Below the pieces are notes generated by a model that was not told the origin of the DNA, did no database searches, and saw only the letters and a program-made list of their open reading frames with translations. Shown piece by piece: positions 16,235 through 25,658 of a stretch of DNA of 64,000 bases. The translations under genes were made by a program, and so were the position numbers. This DNA is from an uncultured Oscillospiraceae bacterium. Lineage in GTDB: Bacteria > Bacillota > Clostridia > Oscillospirales > Oscillospiraceae. Within the stretch, counting starts at the first letter, position 1. The number at the start of each line of letters is the position of its first letter. Where the stretch lies: positions 1 through 64,000 of the forward strand of contig CAKTQR010000006.1 of NCBI GenBank assembly GCA_934597175.1, given 5' to 3'.

Positions 16235-18870
16235 ATCGCCCCTCTCGCAGGGGCGTGAGTAGAAATTGCTAACTACTGGTGATTCTACTTCTACTGGATC
16301 TATCGCCCCTCTCGCAGGGGCGTGAGTAGAAATCGTATGCAGCCTATGGTTACTCCTCCTATGGATATCGCCCCTCTCGCAGGGGCGTGAGTAGAAATCG
16401 TCGTGGGGAGCACAAAGCCACTTCATCTTACAAATCGCCCCTCTCGCAGGGGCGTGAGTAGAAATACCCAAAAGCGAGGCTTAATCTGCTCCGTGCGCAA
16501 TCGCCCCTCTCGCAGGGGCGTGAGTAGAAATTCGCAAAAGGGGGGCGAAAAGCGCCGGTGCCCCCATCGCCCCTCTCGCAGGGGCGTGAGTAGAAATGCC
16601 GCCGCAGCGGCGACAAAAACCCCTTTTCCTCATCGCCCCTCTCGCAGGGGCGTGAGTAGAAATTATCATTTTTCATGAGTGACGAAATATCGTCCCTAAT
16701 CGCCCCTCTCGCAGGGGCGTGAGTAGAAATGGCAGTGGGCTAATAGAATGATGCTAGAGGCTTCTATCGCCCCTCTCGCAGGGGCGTGAGTAGAAATTCA
16801 GATGAAACATTCATCAAAGTAATAAACTTCTCATCGCCCCTCTCGCAGGGGCGTGAGTAGAAATAATGATGCTGCTGCTATTCGTACTTTTCGGCTTCAT
16901 CGCCCCTCTCGCAGGGGCGTGAGTAGAAATCAACTTCCAGTTGTTCCTATGCCGAGCGTAATGTAATCGCCCCTCTCGCAGGGGCGTGAGTAGAAATTTA
17001 CATCGCCTGATGCAAGATTGCAGCGCTCCGAATAATCGCCCCTCTCGCAGGGGCGTGAGTAGAAATCTACCGTAAAAACTTCTTTTAATGTGGGTGAGCT
17101 TATCGCCCCTCTCGCAGGGGCGTGAGTAGAAATGCCTTGTATGGGAGCATTGGATTAATTTTATGGGATCGCCCCTCTCGCAGGGGCGTGAGTAGAAATA
17201 CGCCTCCACCTCCGTCATAAGCTCGGCAATGGTATCGCCCCTCTCGCAGGGGCGTGAGTAGAAATGGGTATCTTTGCACCGAGCTTGTCGGCGTTTTCAT
17301 CGCCCCTCTCGCAGGGGCGTGAGTAGAAATATCATCCTTTAAAAGCTTTCGATATTTCATCTATCGATCGCCCCTCTCGCAGGGGCGTGAGTAGAAATGC
17401 ACACATAATCATAAAGGATAGTGTTCATGTTCTATCGCCCCTCTCGCAGGGGCGTGAGTAGAAATACTCAGCCCCATTACATCAAGTAGAATGGGGCTGA
17501 TCGCCCCTCTCGCAGGGGCGTGAGTAGAAATTCGCCAAAAGGGGGCGAAAGGCGTCGGTACCCCCCATCGCCCCTCTCGCAGGGGCGTGAGTAGAAATAC
17601 TCAGCCCCATTACATCAAGTAGAATGGGGCTGAATCGCCCCTCTCGCAGGGGCGTGAGTAGAAATTGCACGGCTGGTGCAGTAAGTTCAACAGACATTTT
17701 GATCGCCCCTCTCGCAGGGGCGTGAGTAGAAATACGACGCCGAGCCATAGAATGATCTGCATCGTAAAATCGCCCCTCTCGCAGGGGCGTGAGTAGAAAT
17801 TCGCTCGTTGAAAATCCATTCATCTATTGCCGCCATCGCCCCTCTCGCAGGGGCGTGAGTAGAAATGATCGAGTTCTTGCTGTGCAGAGTTCTGTAAGTA
17901 ATATCGCCCCTCTCGCAGGGGCGTGAGTAGAAATTTTTTCCTCGACTACAAGGCCGACAGAGCCGTCATAGCATCGCCCCTCTCGCAGGGGCGTGAGTAG
18001 AAATAGGATGACAGAAACTGAGTATGAACGGCTCGCCGAAAATCGCCCCTCTCGCAGGGGCGTGAGTAGAAATGCTGGTGTTGTTCTCTAGAACACGCTC
18101 AAGGCGGATCGCCCCTCTCGCAGGGGCGTGAGTAGAAATATAAAGCGGTGCAAATTCAAGGAAATCAAACACAATCGCCCCTCTCGCAGGGGCGTGAGTA
18201 GAAATGCACAGCTCGGTATGGAAAAAGTAGCGTGATTTCATCGCCCCTCACGCAGGGGCGTGAGTAGAAATATTGCTTTCCCGCTCTTTGTCGGTATGGT
18301 TGCTATCGCCCCTCACGCAGGGGCGTGAGTAGAAATTGTAAGCTTGCCGCTTGGCAGCTTGAGCAAAGACGGTATCGCCCCTCACGCAGGGGCGTGAGTA
18401 GAAATTTTGAGGTCGTCGGAAAACGCCTTTGCGAATTCCATCGCCCCTCACGCAGGGGCGTGAGTAGAAATTTATTCTCAAGTTTAAGTTTCTCATTTCT
18501 TAGCATCGCCCCTCACGCAGGGGCGTGAGTAGAAATAAAAACGGCACATTCACAGAAGAGTCAGTTCAGGATCGCCCCTCACGCAGGGGCGTGAGTAGAA
18601 ATCTTACCCTTGCGGTGCTTCTTCTCGTGCGCCTCGATATCGCCCCTCACGCAGGGGCGTGAGTAGAAATCGAGGATATAAAGCGCTGCCTATATGCGTA
18701 TGCCGAATCGCCCCTCACGCAGGGGCGTGAGTAGAAATGTAGAGGCGATTAGCATATTCACGCTGCATAAGAATCGCCCCTCACGCAGGGGCGTGAGTAG
18801 AAATAACTCGACATTTTTTCAAAAATCTGTGCGAGGTAATCGCCCCTCCCACAGGGGCATGAGTAGAAAT
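16235..18870 (+). CRISPR. Type I-C CRISPR array, 40 repeats and 39 spacers
   Basis: The 32-nt repeats run from ATCGCCCC to GAGTAGAAAT, with a 7-bp inverted pair CGCCCCT/AGGGGCG around a 5-nt loop. Spacers are 33-38 nt, mostly 34-35. Repeats 1-30 (16235 to 18205) are identical. Repeats 31-39 (from 18240) have T11 changed to A. Repeat 40 (18839-18870) differs from repeat 1 at positions 11, 13 and 21 and breaks one stem pair, marking the old, leader-distal end. Spacer 19 (17466-17499) and spacer 21 (17599-17633) are the same sequence. Spacer 5 (16532-16565) and spacer 20 (17532-17566) are near-identical. crRNAs should carry an 11-nt 5' handle ending GAAAT if processing follows other I-C systems. 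Confidence 0.98.
18240..18870 (+). repeat. Leader-distal variant repeat block
   Basis: The nine repeats from 18240 to 18804 all carry A at repeat position 11, making TCACGC complementary to the repeat's own GCGTGA. The terminal repeat (18839-18870) carries C at 11 and A at 13 and 21. No mixing of the two repeat types is seen, so the change occurred once in the repeat used as the copying template. Confidence 0.95.
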
Positions 18871-18924
18871 TGAGGCAGGACGGGCGGAAAATGACAGGAG
18901 CAACGCCCCGGGCTGTACCCGGCA

Positions 18925-18955
18925 AAAATGCACCGCTCAGACGGTGCATTTTGCA
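18925..18955 (+). terminator. Terminator downstream of the CRISPR array
   Basis: An 11-bp stem (AAAATGCACCG with its complement) and a 6-nt loop. The T tract is only four, followed by GCAT, so it is of moderate strength. The rest of 18871-19185 holds no gene apart from the promoter and 5' leader of the next gene. Confidence 0.65.
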
Positions 18956-19041
18956 TACCCGCCGCCGCTGTGAATGTACAATAATGCACAAAAAGTTGCA
19001 AAAAACGGACAAAAATTTGACGAAATGCGGGCTGCATATTA

Positions 19042-19070
19042 TTGACACAGCGGAGGATAATTAGTATAAT
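19042..19070 (+). promoter_or_regulatory. Promoter of the giant SGNH protein gene
   Basis: Consensus TTGACA (19042-19047), a 17-nt spacer and TATAAT (19065-19070). The leader to the ATG is about 110 nt, with no recognised element. Confidence 0.85.
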
Positions 19071-19185
19071 GTAGCTCTGATAATAGGGTCAGTGTTTCCC
19101 TTTTTGGGAGCGTGGCGCTAAGGATCGGGACGAATTATTCATAAAAACGGGCCGGGGAGCGGCCTTTATCCGGAGGTATCGGAAC

Positions 19186-22100
19186 ATGAGTAAAACAAGA
19201 AGAGGCTTAAGCTTCGTGCTGTGCCTTGTGATGGTGTTCTCGCTGTTTGCGGGCATACCGTTCGAGGTATTTGACCTTGGCACGGAAGCGAATGCGGTGG
19301 ACTCGAACACCAACCCGGGCGGCGATTCGCCGTGGGTGACCGCATGGCACACGACTCCGCTTTATTTGAACGGAGACTCCACCTCGAATATCAGCACAGC
19401 CATCTCGGCGCTGTCGAACTGGCGTCAGCGTACTTTCCGCACACTGATACCGCTCACTATGGGCGGCGAACAGGTAAGCCTGACCTACTCGAACGAGTAC
19501 GGCACATCTGACCTGCAGATCGGCGAGATCACGCTGGCAAAGGGTAAGTCCAACGACGCCACCAAGTGGGATAACAGCACCTCCGTCAACATCGGCGTCA
19601 GCGGTAACTCCGGCACAGGTACGATAAAATATACCTTGCAGCAGGCGTTTGATCAGGCTTTCAAAGATGGCGACGCATACATGGGCAAGGACTACTATGA
19701 TAACGTTGTCGTCTGCATCAGAGCGGGTCATACGGCGACCACCAATGCGATCGACATTTCGAGCCTCGGCCTCAATGCGATGGACTACATTTCGGTCTCC
19801 ACATGGTGCACCAATATGAAGGACTTCAGCGGCGGTATCACCGGCGGCCTCATCGGCGGCAAGTCCGTGTACCTCGGCATCGCAGGTCTCATTTCTGCAA
19901 TCAGCTATGATTTTAACCATACCGAGGATGCTGACCTGAGCTCTATCGAGGCTGTGAATCCTGTTGCCCTTTCCAACGAGGATGCGACCGGCGAATACAA
20001 CATTATCCCGTTCCTCACCGGCATCAAAATTCTCCGCAGCTCGATAACCGATATGGTAGATCGCAGCAATGCCTATACCACCGTTATACTCGGCGACTCC
20101 ACCGTTGCCAATGATATTCCCGTTAACCTTGCGGCTAAGCTCCAGTCAAACGACGCAAAGGGCGTAGCCGTGGTTTGGGCTGCCGTAAAGGGCAACGAGC
20201 TTCTGCTCAACGGCCAGTCCGGCACTTCCGACAAAAACGGCCCTGCAATGGGCAAGTCGGCCATGAGCGTAGTTGACGATGTCATCGCACTCGACGGCGT
20301 TAAGAAGATTCTCGTCAAGGTCGGCATAAACGACATCCTGCACCCCAACTGCTCTGACCTTTCCGGCAACTACGGTCATAAGACCACCGCTGCCGAGATC
20401 ATTGCGGGCTACAAGTACCTCATCGACAAGGCTCACGGCGCAGGCATAGAGATATACTTCTATGAGCTTACGCCTTGGCAGGGCTACACGAGAAACAAAA
20501 CTCTGACATATAGTGCCGATATCGACGCTATCCGCACCGAGGTCAATGCATGGCTTGCAAAGTACGGCAAGACATATGACGAGTTCAAGACCTTGGGTCG
20601 TGGCACTAATAGCGAAAACGCAGCTGATATCACCATCGGCAACAATAACTATGGCACGGATTCCGGCACTCGGACCGATAGCGACAACAAGTACGACAAG
20701 ACCCCCAAGAATGTGACCATAAGCGGCAACTTTGACACCTTCGGTTACATTCCTCTTGATAAGCTCAATGATGACTCCGGCACAAAGATGCAGAGCAAGT
20801 TCACCACCGACGGTATCCATTACACATCCCTCGGTCAGAACAAGGTCGCTCAGCTCACGCCGATTAGCATATTCAAGATCAGCACGCCCGAAGTTCCTCA
20901 GGACGGGCAGAAGGTCGTCATCCCCAATGTCTTTGCGGCAAGCACGGCTACCTCACTCCAGTCCTCTCGCTACTACTATATAAGCTCGACTGAAGGTACA
21001 ACTAAGAACAACACAGTTGCTGCTAACCAGCAGACAGAAGGTTATGTTGCAAAGGCAAAGACCGGTGCAACATCACTTACGGGAAGCGGGAAAGATACCT
21101 CAGACTATCATGGTACTTCCAACTCGTATTACAAGGCAACGCTTGATATCGACAAAGATAAGGTCGTTGTGCAGCGAGGCACTGATTCAGCTCCATATAT
21201 AATAGGTTCTCCGATTGGTGATAAGGGAGATCTTGCACAATGGCAGTTTAAGTATGATACATCAAGTAAGATTAACTACTGGATAAACAGTTCTACGAGC
21301 CGTTATCTTGGGTGGTATTATACGGGCGCTGGCGCTGCGATTGGCCGCTGGGTAGTAAACTTCTCAACTGGAACTGTAAATGATCAGCCGCGAGACTCTG
21401 GCAAAATTGCTGAAAATGAGGCATGGTATACATTTGACAAAGTTAAGCCACTATATAACGACACCTCCGATAGCTATAAAAAAGATGCTGGCGAAGGCTA
21501 CCTTTCCGAATTGTACTATAAGGCAAAATTTGCAAATGGAGCTTTTGCAGACTGCAAAACATTTACTTTCCAGCAGCGAAATTATGGCGGAGACCTCAGC
21601 AAACGAAACACTAAAGAGCTCAACGGTGTATCCCCTGATACCGAAACATGGCTGGCAGTCCGTGAAGACCGTGGCTACCATGGCGTTTGCCTGTTCCTGA
21701 ATACCGAGGGTGAAGTCACTGCAACGATGGATCTTGCTGCTGCCTCTACCTCGACCTCCGGCATATTCGACAACGAGGTCGCAAAGGACACCTATGTTCT
21801 GAAAAATAAATCCGGTACGGGAAAGCTTACCTACATCCTTGCCGATAACATGCCCAATGGAGAGGGCAAAGCGGAGACACACACCAACTACGGCTCAAAG
21901 CTTGGCAACCGTGCCGACGGTAACGGTCAGTTCAACGGCTACACCTACGGCGAAGGTCAGAAGCTTTTCTGGAAGACTAGCAATGCCGATGTCTGCACTA
22001 TTGACAATAACGGCAATGTGAATGTCACCGGTAACCCCGGCGATGCGACCCTCACCGCAAACTACTTCTGGAAAGAGCTCGACGGCTTCAACTACATTTG

Positions 22101-24615
22101 GGAAGAGTACACTGCTGAGCAGTACGCTCAGCACATGGAGAAGGGCGACAAGCCTGCAACTTCGCCCACAGATGAAACCACCGACAGATATCACTGGGTG
22201 CAGCTTGGGGATAACAAGTGGGTCTACACGAACTACAAGTATCTCACCAGCTCCGTGATGATCCAGAATGTGACCGAGTTTGACTGCGACATTTTGGTCG
22301 ACGGTCACAATGACGACGAATACACCTATGACAATGTCTACGCCGGTATGGGCGCAGAGCTCAGAGCAATTATCGATGTCAAGCCCGGCACATTCAACCT
22401 CCCCGAGGGCGAGTGGAAATGGAATGTCACCCGGGGCAGCTACTCCGCTTTCACCACCGACAAGCAGGACACTTCCCTCAGCGATGTTGTCTTTGACGGA
22501 ACTACCGGCCAATTTACCGTAACTGCGACTTACTATGTGAAGAACGATGACGGCAGCGAATCCGTTTACAAGAATCCTCTCACAAATGAAGATGTGACCT
22601 CCAGCGTGGTCATTAACACCGTCGCCGCTGAGCCCGAGATCTGGGCAAAGATCGAAGGTCAGGAAGTCGGCGAGTACATGTTTGACTCCGCAGACGAGGG
22701 TCAGACATTTGAACTCACGGCAGGACTTGTCGAGAAGATGTTTGGCGGAGAAAAGGTCAATGCAAAGATCGATGAGGGCTCGGACAGCTGGGCTTGGTCG
22801 TTCGAGCAGAAAGACTCCTCCGGCGGCAGCAATGTCATCTCCGTCAACACAACCAGCGGACAGAAAGTTGTTGCTACAATCAATAAGGATGGCGTCGTGA
22901 AGGCAACCGTGACCTACAGCTACTCCCAGGGCGGCGTTGCCAAGACCGCAACTAAGGACATCATTATTACTGTAAGCTTCGGCATCCGCTCCGAATCCAA
23001 TGCAATAATCGACTTCGGTCTCCCCGTAAAGCTTGACCTTGGCGCAAGCGGCGTCAGCAAGGACGCTCCCACCGTTAAGCTCGTTAAGGAAACAGCCGCA
23101 ACAAATGAATACGGCGATAGCGCTACACTCCTGTTTGGCGACGCAAGCGTCAATAACGGCACTATCATCTACACCCCGACCGCAATTGCGACTGCAAAGG
23201 ACACCATTTACTACTCCGCCGAAGTTGCCAACGGCTATAAGTATTCAAATGTCAACATTATCCCCGCAAGCTCCGTTTACTACGAGGATGACGGATTCGT
23301 GACCTACGACGGCAAATGGGAGCCTGACACCGACAACGATACCGTTACCGACCAGTTCAAGGCGATAACCGACGATGTCTACGGTTACGATAAACGCTAC
23401 GGCCAGTACACCACCTACTCCAACGGCAGCGCCCATAAGGTCACGGTCGAAAATAACGGCTACGGCATGAACGGCTCGGGCACTTACCCCACCGCAACAT
23501 TTACTTTCACCGGCACCGGCTTCTCGGTCTATTCGACCGCTGACACCGACGCAGGCTATGTCAATGTCAAGGTGTTTAATGCGGACACCGGAGCACGAGT
23601 TTCGAACAAGTTCCTGACCGCTTTTGCAAAGGGCGACTATAATCAGACCCCGACAATTCAGCAGCTTGATCTGCCTTACGGCAATTACAGAGTTGAGCTC
23701 AAAGTCGTTTATGACGCGGGCTTTGACGGCGATTATGTCGAAGGCGCAGATAATAACCAGTACACCTTCTACCTCGATGCAGTCCGTATCTACAACCCGG
23801 TGAGCACGGGTGACGAAGCCGTTGCCAAGGCATACGGAGAAGCCAAAGAGAAAAACGCCAGGTTTACCACCATTCGCAGCATGCTGATCGAGGCAAAGAG
23901 CCTTGGTACAAGCGACGAAAAAGGCACACACGGTGCGGTATTCCTCGATAGCAATGTTATCAAGAGCTTCAAGCCAGACGGCACGGTTGAAGAGGTCAAG
24001 ATAACAGGAACAAGCATTGCTGACTATATCAACTACGGTCCTAAGAATGAGGTCTACCTTGACACCGGCGATGGCGTAGCATTTAACATCGAGAATGTTG
24101 CAAGCTTCGACAGAATCGAACTCGGCATCAAGCTTGCCGGAACGAACAAGCAGGGCGCAGAGGTCACTATCAACGGTCACAAGATAGCGGTCACCTCCGC
24201 AACCGATATGTACTACAACATTAAGCCTTATATAGGCGAGGACGGCAATGTGATAATCGCAAGCACGGGCTATGACCTCGTATCGCTGACGGTGCTCAAG
24301 ACCACATCGGCAAAGACCGCTGCACAGTCTATCGCTGTGTACCCCGCACTCGGCGACCTCGCCGCAGCGGAGATAATGTCCTATGTAGCACCTGTTGACC
24401 CCGAGCCGACCGTTGAGCCGACTGTCGAGCCCACGGAAGAGCCGACACCGAGCGAAGACCCCGTGCCGACCACCGATCCGCAGCCCAGTGAAGATCCCCA
24501 GCCGAGCGAAGATCCTCAGCCCGACGACGATCAGGATCAGGGCAGTGTGATAGAAAAGGTCGTCAAGAAAATAGGCGATTTCTTCAAGAAGCTGTTTGGA
24601 GGTTGGAAGAAATGA
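19186..24615 (+). CDS. Giant secreted SGNH/GDSL hydrolase with Ig-like and carbohydrate-binding-like domains
   Basis: The 1809-aa protein has a Sec signal peptide (residues about 1-37, ending EANA). An N-terminal beta-rich region (about 48-240) precedes the SGNH hydrolase: block I ILGDSTVAND with Ser305, block III VKVGINDILHP (about 379-389), block V DGIHYTSLGQ (about 541-550). A region of unknown fold (about 580-880) follows, then a BIG2-like domain with WKTSNADVCTIDNNG (about 927-941), further beta domains, and a galactose-binding-like domain with TFTGTGFSVYSTAD (about 1444-1457). The tail is a Pro/Glu/Asp linker with repeated SEDPQP and a Lys-rich amphipathic C-terminus ending FFKKLFGGWKK. 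It probably deacylates polysaccharide outside the cell. There is no LPxTG motif. A GGAGG site lies 9 nt before the ATG. The smaller paralogue is at 46013. Confidence 0.85.
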   Translation: MSKTRRGLSFVLCLVMVFSLFAGIPFEVFDLGTEANAVDSNTNPGGDSPWVTAWHTTPLYLNGDSTSNISTAISALSNWRQRTFRTLIPLTMGGEQVSLTYSNEYGTSDLQIGEITLAKGKSNDATKWDNSTSVNIGVSGNSGTGTIKYTLQQAFDQAFKDGDAYMGKDYYDNVVVCIRAGHTATTNAIDISSLGLNAMDYISVSTWCTNMKDFSGGITGGLIGGKSVYLGIAGLISAISYDFNHTEDADLSSIEAVNPVALSNEDATGEYNIIPFLTGIKILRSSITDMVDRSNAYTTVILGDSTVANDIPVNLAAKLQSNDAKGVAVVWAAVKGNELLLNGQSGTSDKNGPAMGKSAMSVVDDVIALDGVKKILVKVGINDILHPNCSDLSGNYGHKTTAAEIIAGYKYLIDKAHGAGIEIYFYELTPWQGYTRNKTLTYSADIDAIRTEVNAWLAKYGKTYDEFKTLGRGTNSENAADITIGNNNYGTDSGTRTDSDNKYDKTPKNVTISGNFDTFGYIPLDKLNDDSGTKMQSKFTTDGIHYTSLGQNKVAQLTPISIFKISTPEVPQDGQKVVIPNVFAASTATSLQSSRYYYISSTEGTTKNNTVAANQQTEGYVAKAKTGATSLTGSGKDTSDYHGTSNSYYKATLDIDKDKVVVQRGTDSAPYIIGSPIGDKGDLAQWQFKYDTSSKINYWINSSTSRYLGWYYTGAGAAIGRWVVNFSTGTVNDQPRDSGKIAENEAWYTFDKVKPLYNDTSDSYKKDAGEGYLSELYYKAKFANGAFADCKTFTFQQRNYGGDLSKRNTKELNGVSPDTETWLAVREDRGYHGVCLFLNTEGEVTATMDLAAASTSTSGIFDNEVAKDTYVLKNKSGTGKLTYILADNMPNGEGKAETHTNYGSKLGNRADGNGQFNGYTYGEGQKLFWKTSNADVCTIDNNGNVNVTGNPGDATLTANYFWKELDGFNYIWEEYTAEQYAQHMEKGDKPATSPTDETTDRYHWVQLGDNKWVYTNYKYLTSSVMIQNVTEFDCDILVDGHNDDEYTYDNVYAGMGAELRAIIDVKPGTFNLPEGEWKWNVTRGSYSAFTTDKQDTSLSDVVFDGTTGQFTVTATYYVKNDDGSESVYKNPLTNEDVTSSVVINTVAAEPEIWAKIEGQEVGEYMFDSADEGQTFELTAGLVEKMFGGEKVNAKIDEGSDSWAWSFEQKDSSGGSNVISVNTTSGQKVVATINKDGVVKATVTYSYSQGGVAKTATKDIIITVSFGIRSESNAIIDFGLPVKLDLGASGVSKDAPTVKLVKETAATNEYGDSATLLFGDASVNNGTIIYTPTAIATAKDTIYYSAEVANGYKYSNVNIIPASSVYYEDDGFVTYDGKWEPDTDNDTVTDQFKAITDDVYGYDKRYGQYTTYSNGSAHKVTVENNGYGMNGSGTYPTATFTFTGTGFSVYSTADTDAGYVNVKVFNADTGARVSNKFLTAFAKGDYNQTPTIQQLDLPYGNYRVELKVVYDAGFDGDYVEGADNNQYTFYLDAVRIYNPVSTGDEAVAKAYGEAKEKNARFTTIRSMLIEAKSLGTSDEKGTHGAVFLDSNVIKSFKPDGTVEEVKITGTSIADYINYGPKNEVYLDTGDGVAFNIENVASFDRIELGIKLAGTNKQGAEVTINGHKIAVTSATDMYYNIKPYIGEDGNVIIASTGYDLVSLTVLKTTSAKTAAQSIAVYPALGDLAAAEIMSYVAPVDPEPTVEPTVEPTEEPTPSEDPVPTTDPQPSEDPQPSEDPQPDDDQDQGSVIEKVVKKIGDFFKKLFGGWKK

Positions 24616-24872
24616 AAAGAGCATATACTAAGCCCGAACTGTTTTGCGAAGAGTACGAGTTGTCCGTCTCGATAGCGGGCAACTGCGGAAGACAATTCTC
24701 CAATAGTGTCAATCACAATGACCCTAAAGATTGCTATTATAACATCGGCGGAGATATAATTTTCGTTAACTCAAACAAAATGTGTGTACCGGATTCCTCC
24801 AATGAATATGATGGAGACCTTTTCTGCTACATGACTAATTCTTCCGGCGATAAAGTAATCTTCGCATCATAA
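24612..24872 (+). CDS. Small cysteine-rich peptide with KPE leader-like N-terminus (candidate modified-peptide precursor)
   Basis: The 86-aa peptide starts MKRAYTKPELFCEEYELSVS, followed by IAGNCG at about residues 21-26. After that come three further cysteines (about 41, 58 and 73) in a polar, Asn/Asp/Ser-rich body. The YxKPE...S-IA-C arrangement is common in small Clostridial peptides of unknown function and looks like a leader plus a Cys-containing core. No Sec signal peptide is present. GGAGG lies 9 nt before the ATG, which overlaps the giant SGNH stop by ATGA, so the two are co-translated. A terminator follows. Codon use looks more A/T-rich than its neighbours. A modifying-enzyme set lies 0.8 kb downstream, but a link between the two is inference. 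Confidence 0.65.
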   Translation: MKRAYTKPELFCEEYELSVSIAGNCGRQFSNSVNHNDPKDCYYNIGGDIIFVNSNKMCVPDSSNEYDGDLFCYMTNSSGDKVIFAS

Positions 24873-24881
24873 CAAAACACG

Positions 24882-24917
24882 AAACCGGCAGCATGAAAAT
24901 GCTGTCGGTTTTTTTCT
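24882..24917 (+). terminator. Terminator after the small Cys-rich peptide
   Basis: A 13-bp stem (AAACCGGCAGCAT, one G-T wobble), a GAAA tetraloop and a run of seven T. Confidence 0.9.
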
Positions 24918-24965
24918 GTACAAAAATAATATTATAATGTATAATATCCGGGCGAGGTGTTGCAA

Positions 24966-25658
24966 ATGAAAAAGAAAACAATCATCATCGCCGCAGTGCT
25001 GGTGCTCGTCGCCGTCGCCGCAGCGGTGCTCATATTGACCAAAAACAGCGGCAGCGTTGAGACGAAGCCCGAGGATATCAAGGTCGAGGAGATAAAGGTC
25101 GACGCCTCGGCAGGCGGCATCTCCGTCGTCTCGCTTGACAATATCTCCGGCATGTTCGTCGAGGACGGCAGCGACGAGGTCATGAGCGGCATCTTTGCCG
25201 CCACCTTCCGCAACGATTCGGGCAAGGATCTGCAATATGCAAAGCTCGTCCTGACCGTCGGCAAGGAAGCTTACACCTTTGAGATATCCACCCTGCCCGC
25301 CGGGGAGACCGTCCGTGCCATGGAGGTGAACAGGAAAGCGTTTGCATCCAGCAAGGGCGATGTGACGCTCACGCAGGAGAACATTGCGTGGTTTAACGAG
25401 TCCCCGTCCATGTACGAGGGCGTGTTCAAGATAACCCAGCGCAATAACGCCATCATCGTCGAGAATATCTCCGGCAAGACCGTTAATGCACCTATCTATG
25501 TCTACTACAAAAACTACGCCGACGGCGTGTACATCGGCGGCATCACCTACCGTGCCGGGACGCAGGAGTCACTCGCCCCGGGCAAGGCGGTCGCCCTGAA
25601 CGCCAAGCACTTTGACCCTGACGCCTCACGGTTGATGTTTGTGACCTATGTACCTTAA
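24966..25658 (+). CDS. Membrane-anchored extracytoplasmic protein of unknown function
   Basis: The 230-aa protein has MKKKT followed by one strongly hydrophobic helix (residues about 5-25), then a soluble beta-rich domain with FAATFRNDSGKDLQYAKLVL and ENISGKTVNAPIYVYY. These resemble two immunoglobulin-like or FxLYD-type sandwich units. There is no lipobox. The ATG at 24966 is chosen because GAGGTG lies 8 nt upstream. A TATAAT box sits at about 24934-24946, so it probably starts its own transcript. It is the first gene of the kinase/radical SAM/PqqD operon; its stop overlaps the kinase start by 11 nt. I do not recognise a named family. Confidence 0.7.
   Translation: MKKKTIIIAAVLVLVAVAAAVLILTKNSGSVETKPEDIKVEEIKVDASAGGISVVSLDNISGMFVEDGSDEVMSGIFAATFRNDSGKDLQYAKLVLTVGKEAYTFEISTLPAGETVRAMEVNRKAFASSKGDVTLTQENIAWFNESPSMYEGVFKITQRNNAIIVENISGKTVNAPIYVYYKNYADGVYIGGITYRAGTQESLAPGKAVALNAKHFDPDASRLMFVTYVP

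Noticed and set aside
15947..18496. Repeated reading frames with YSRPCERGD- or THAPARGA-like motifs across 16-18.5 kb
   Set aside because: They are translations of the CRISPR repeat in different frames, not proteins.
8299..18870. Anti-CRISPR gene or transposon within the cas locus
   Set aside because: All intergenic gaps are short and filled by promoter, terminator or leader; no insertion sequence ends or target duplications are seen.
23245..24624. 459-codon open frame antisense to the end of the giant SGNH gene
   Set aside because: It runs against a well-supported domain protein, has no promoter or ribosome site, and reads as antisense Cys/Val/Ala-rich noise.
24933..24965. A full sigma-A promoter before the membrane protein at 24966
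   Set aside because: A TATAAT box is present, but no acceptable -35 box could be placed at 16-18 nt, so only the -10 is mentioned in the gene entry.
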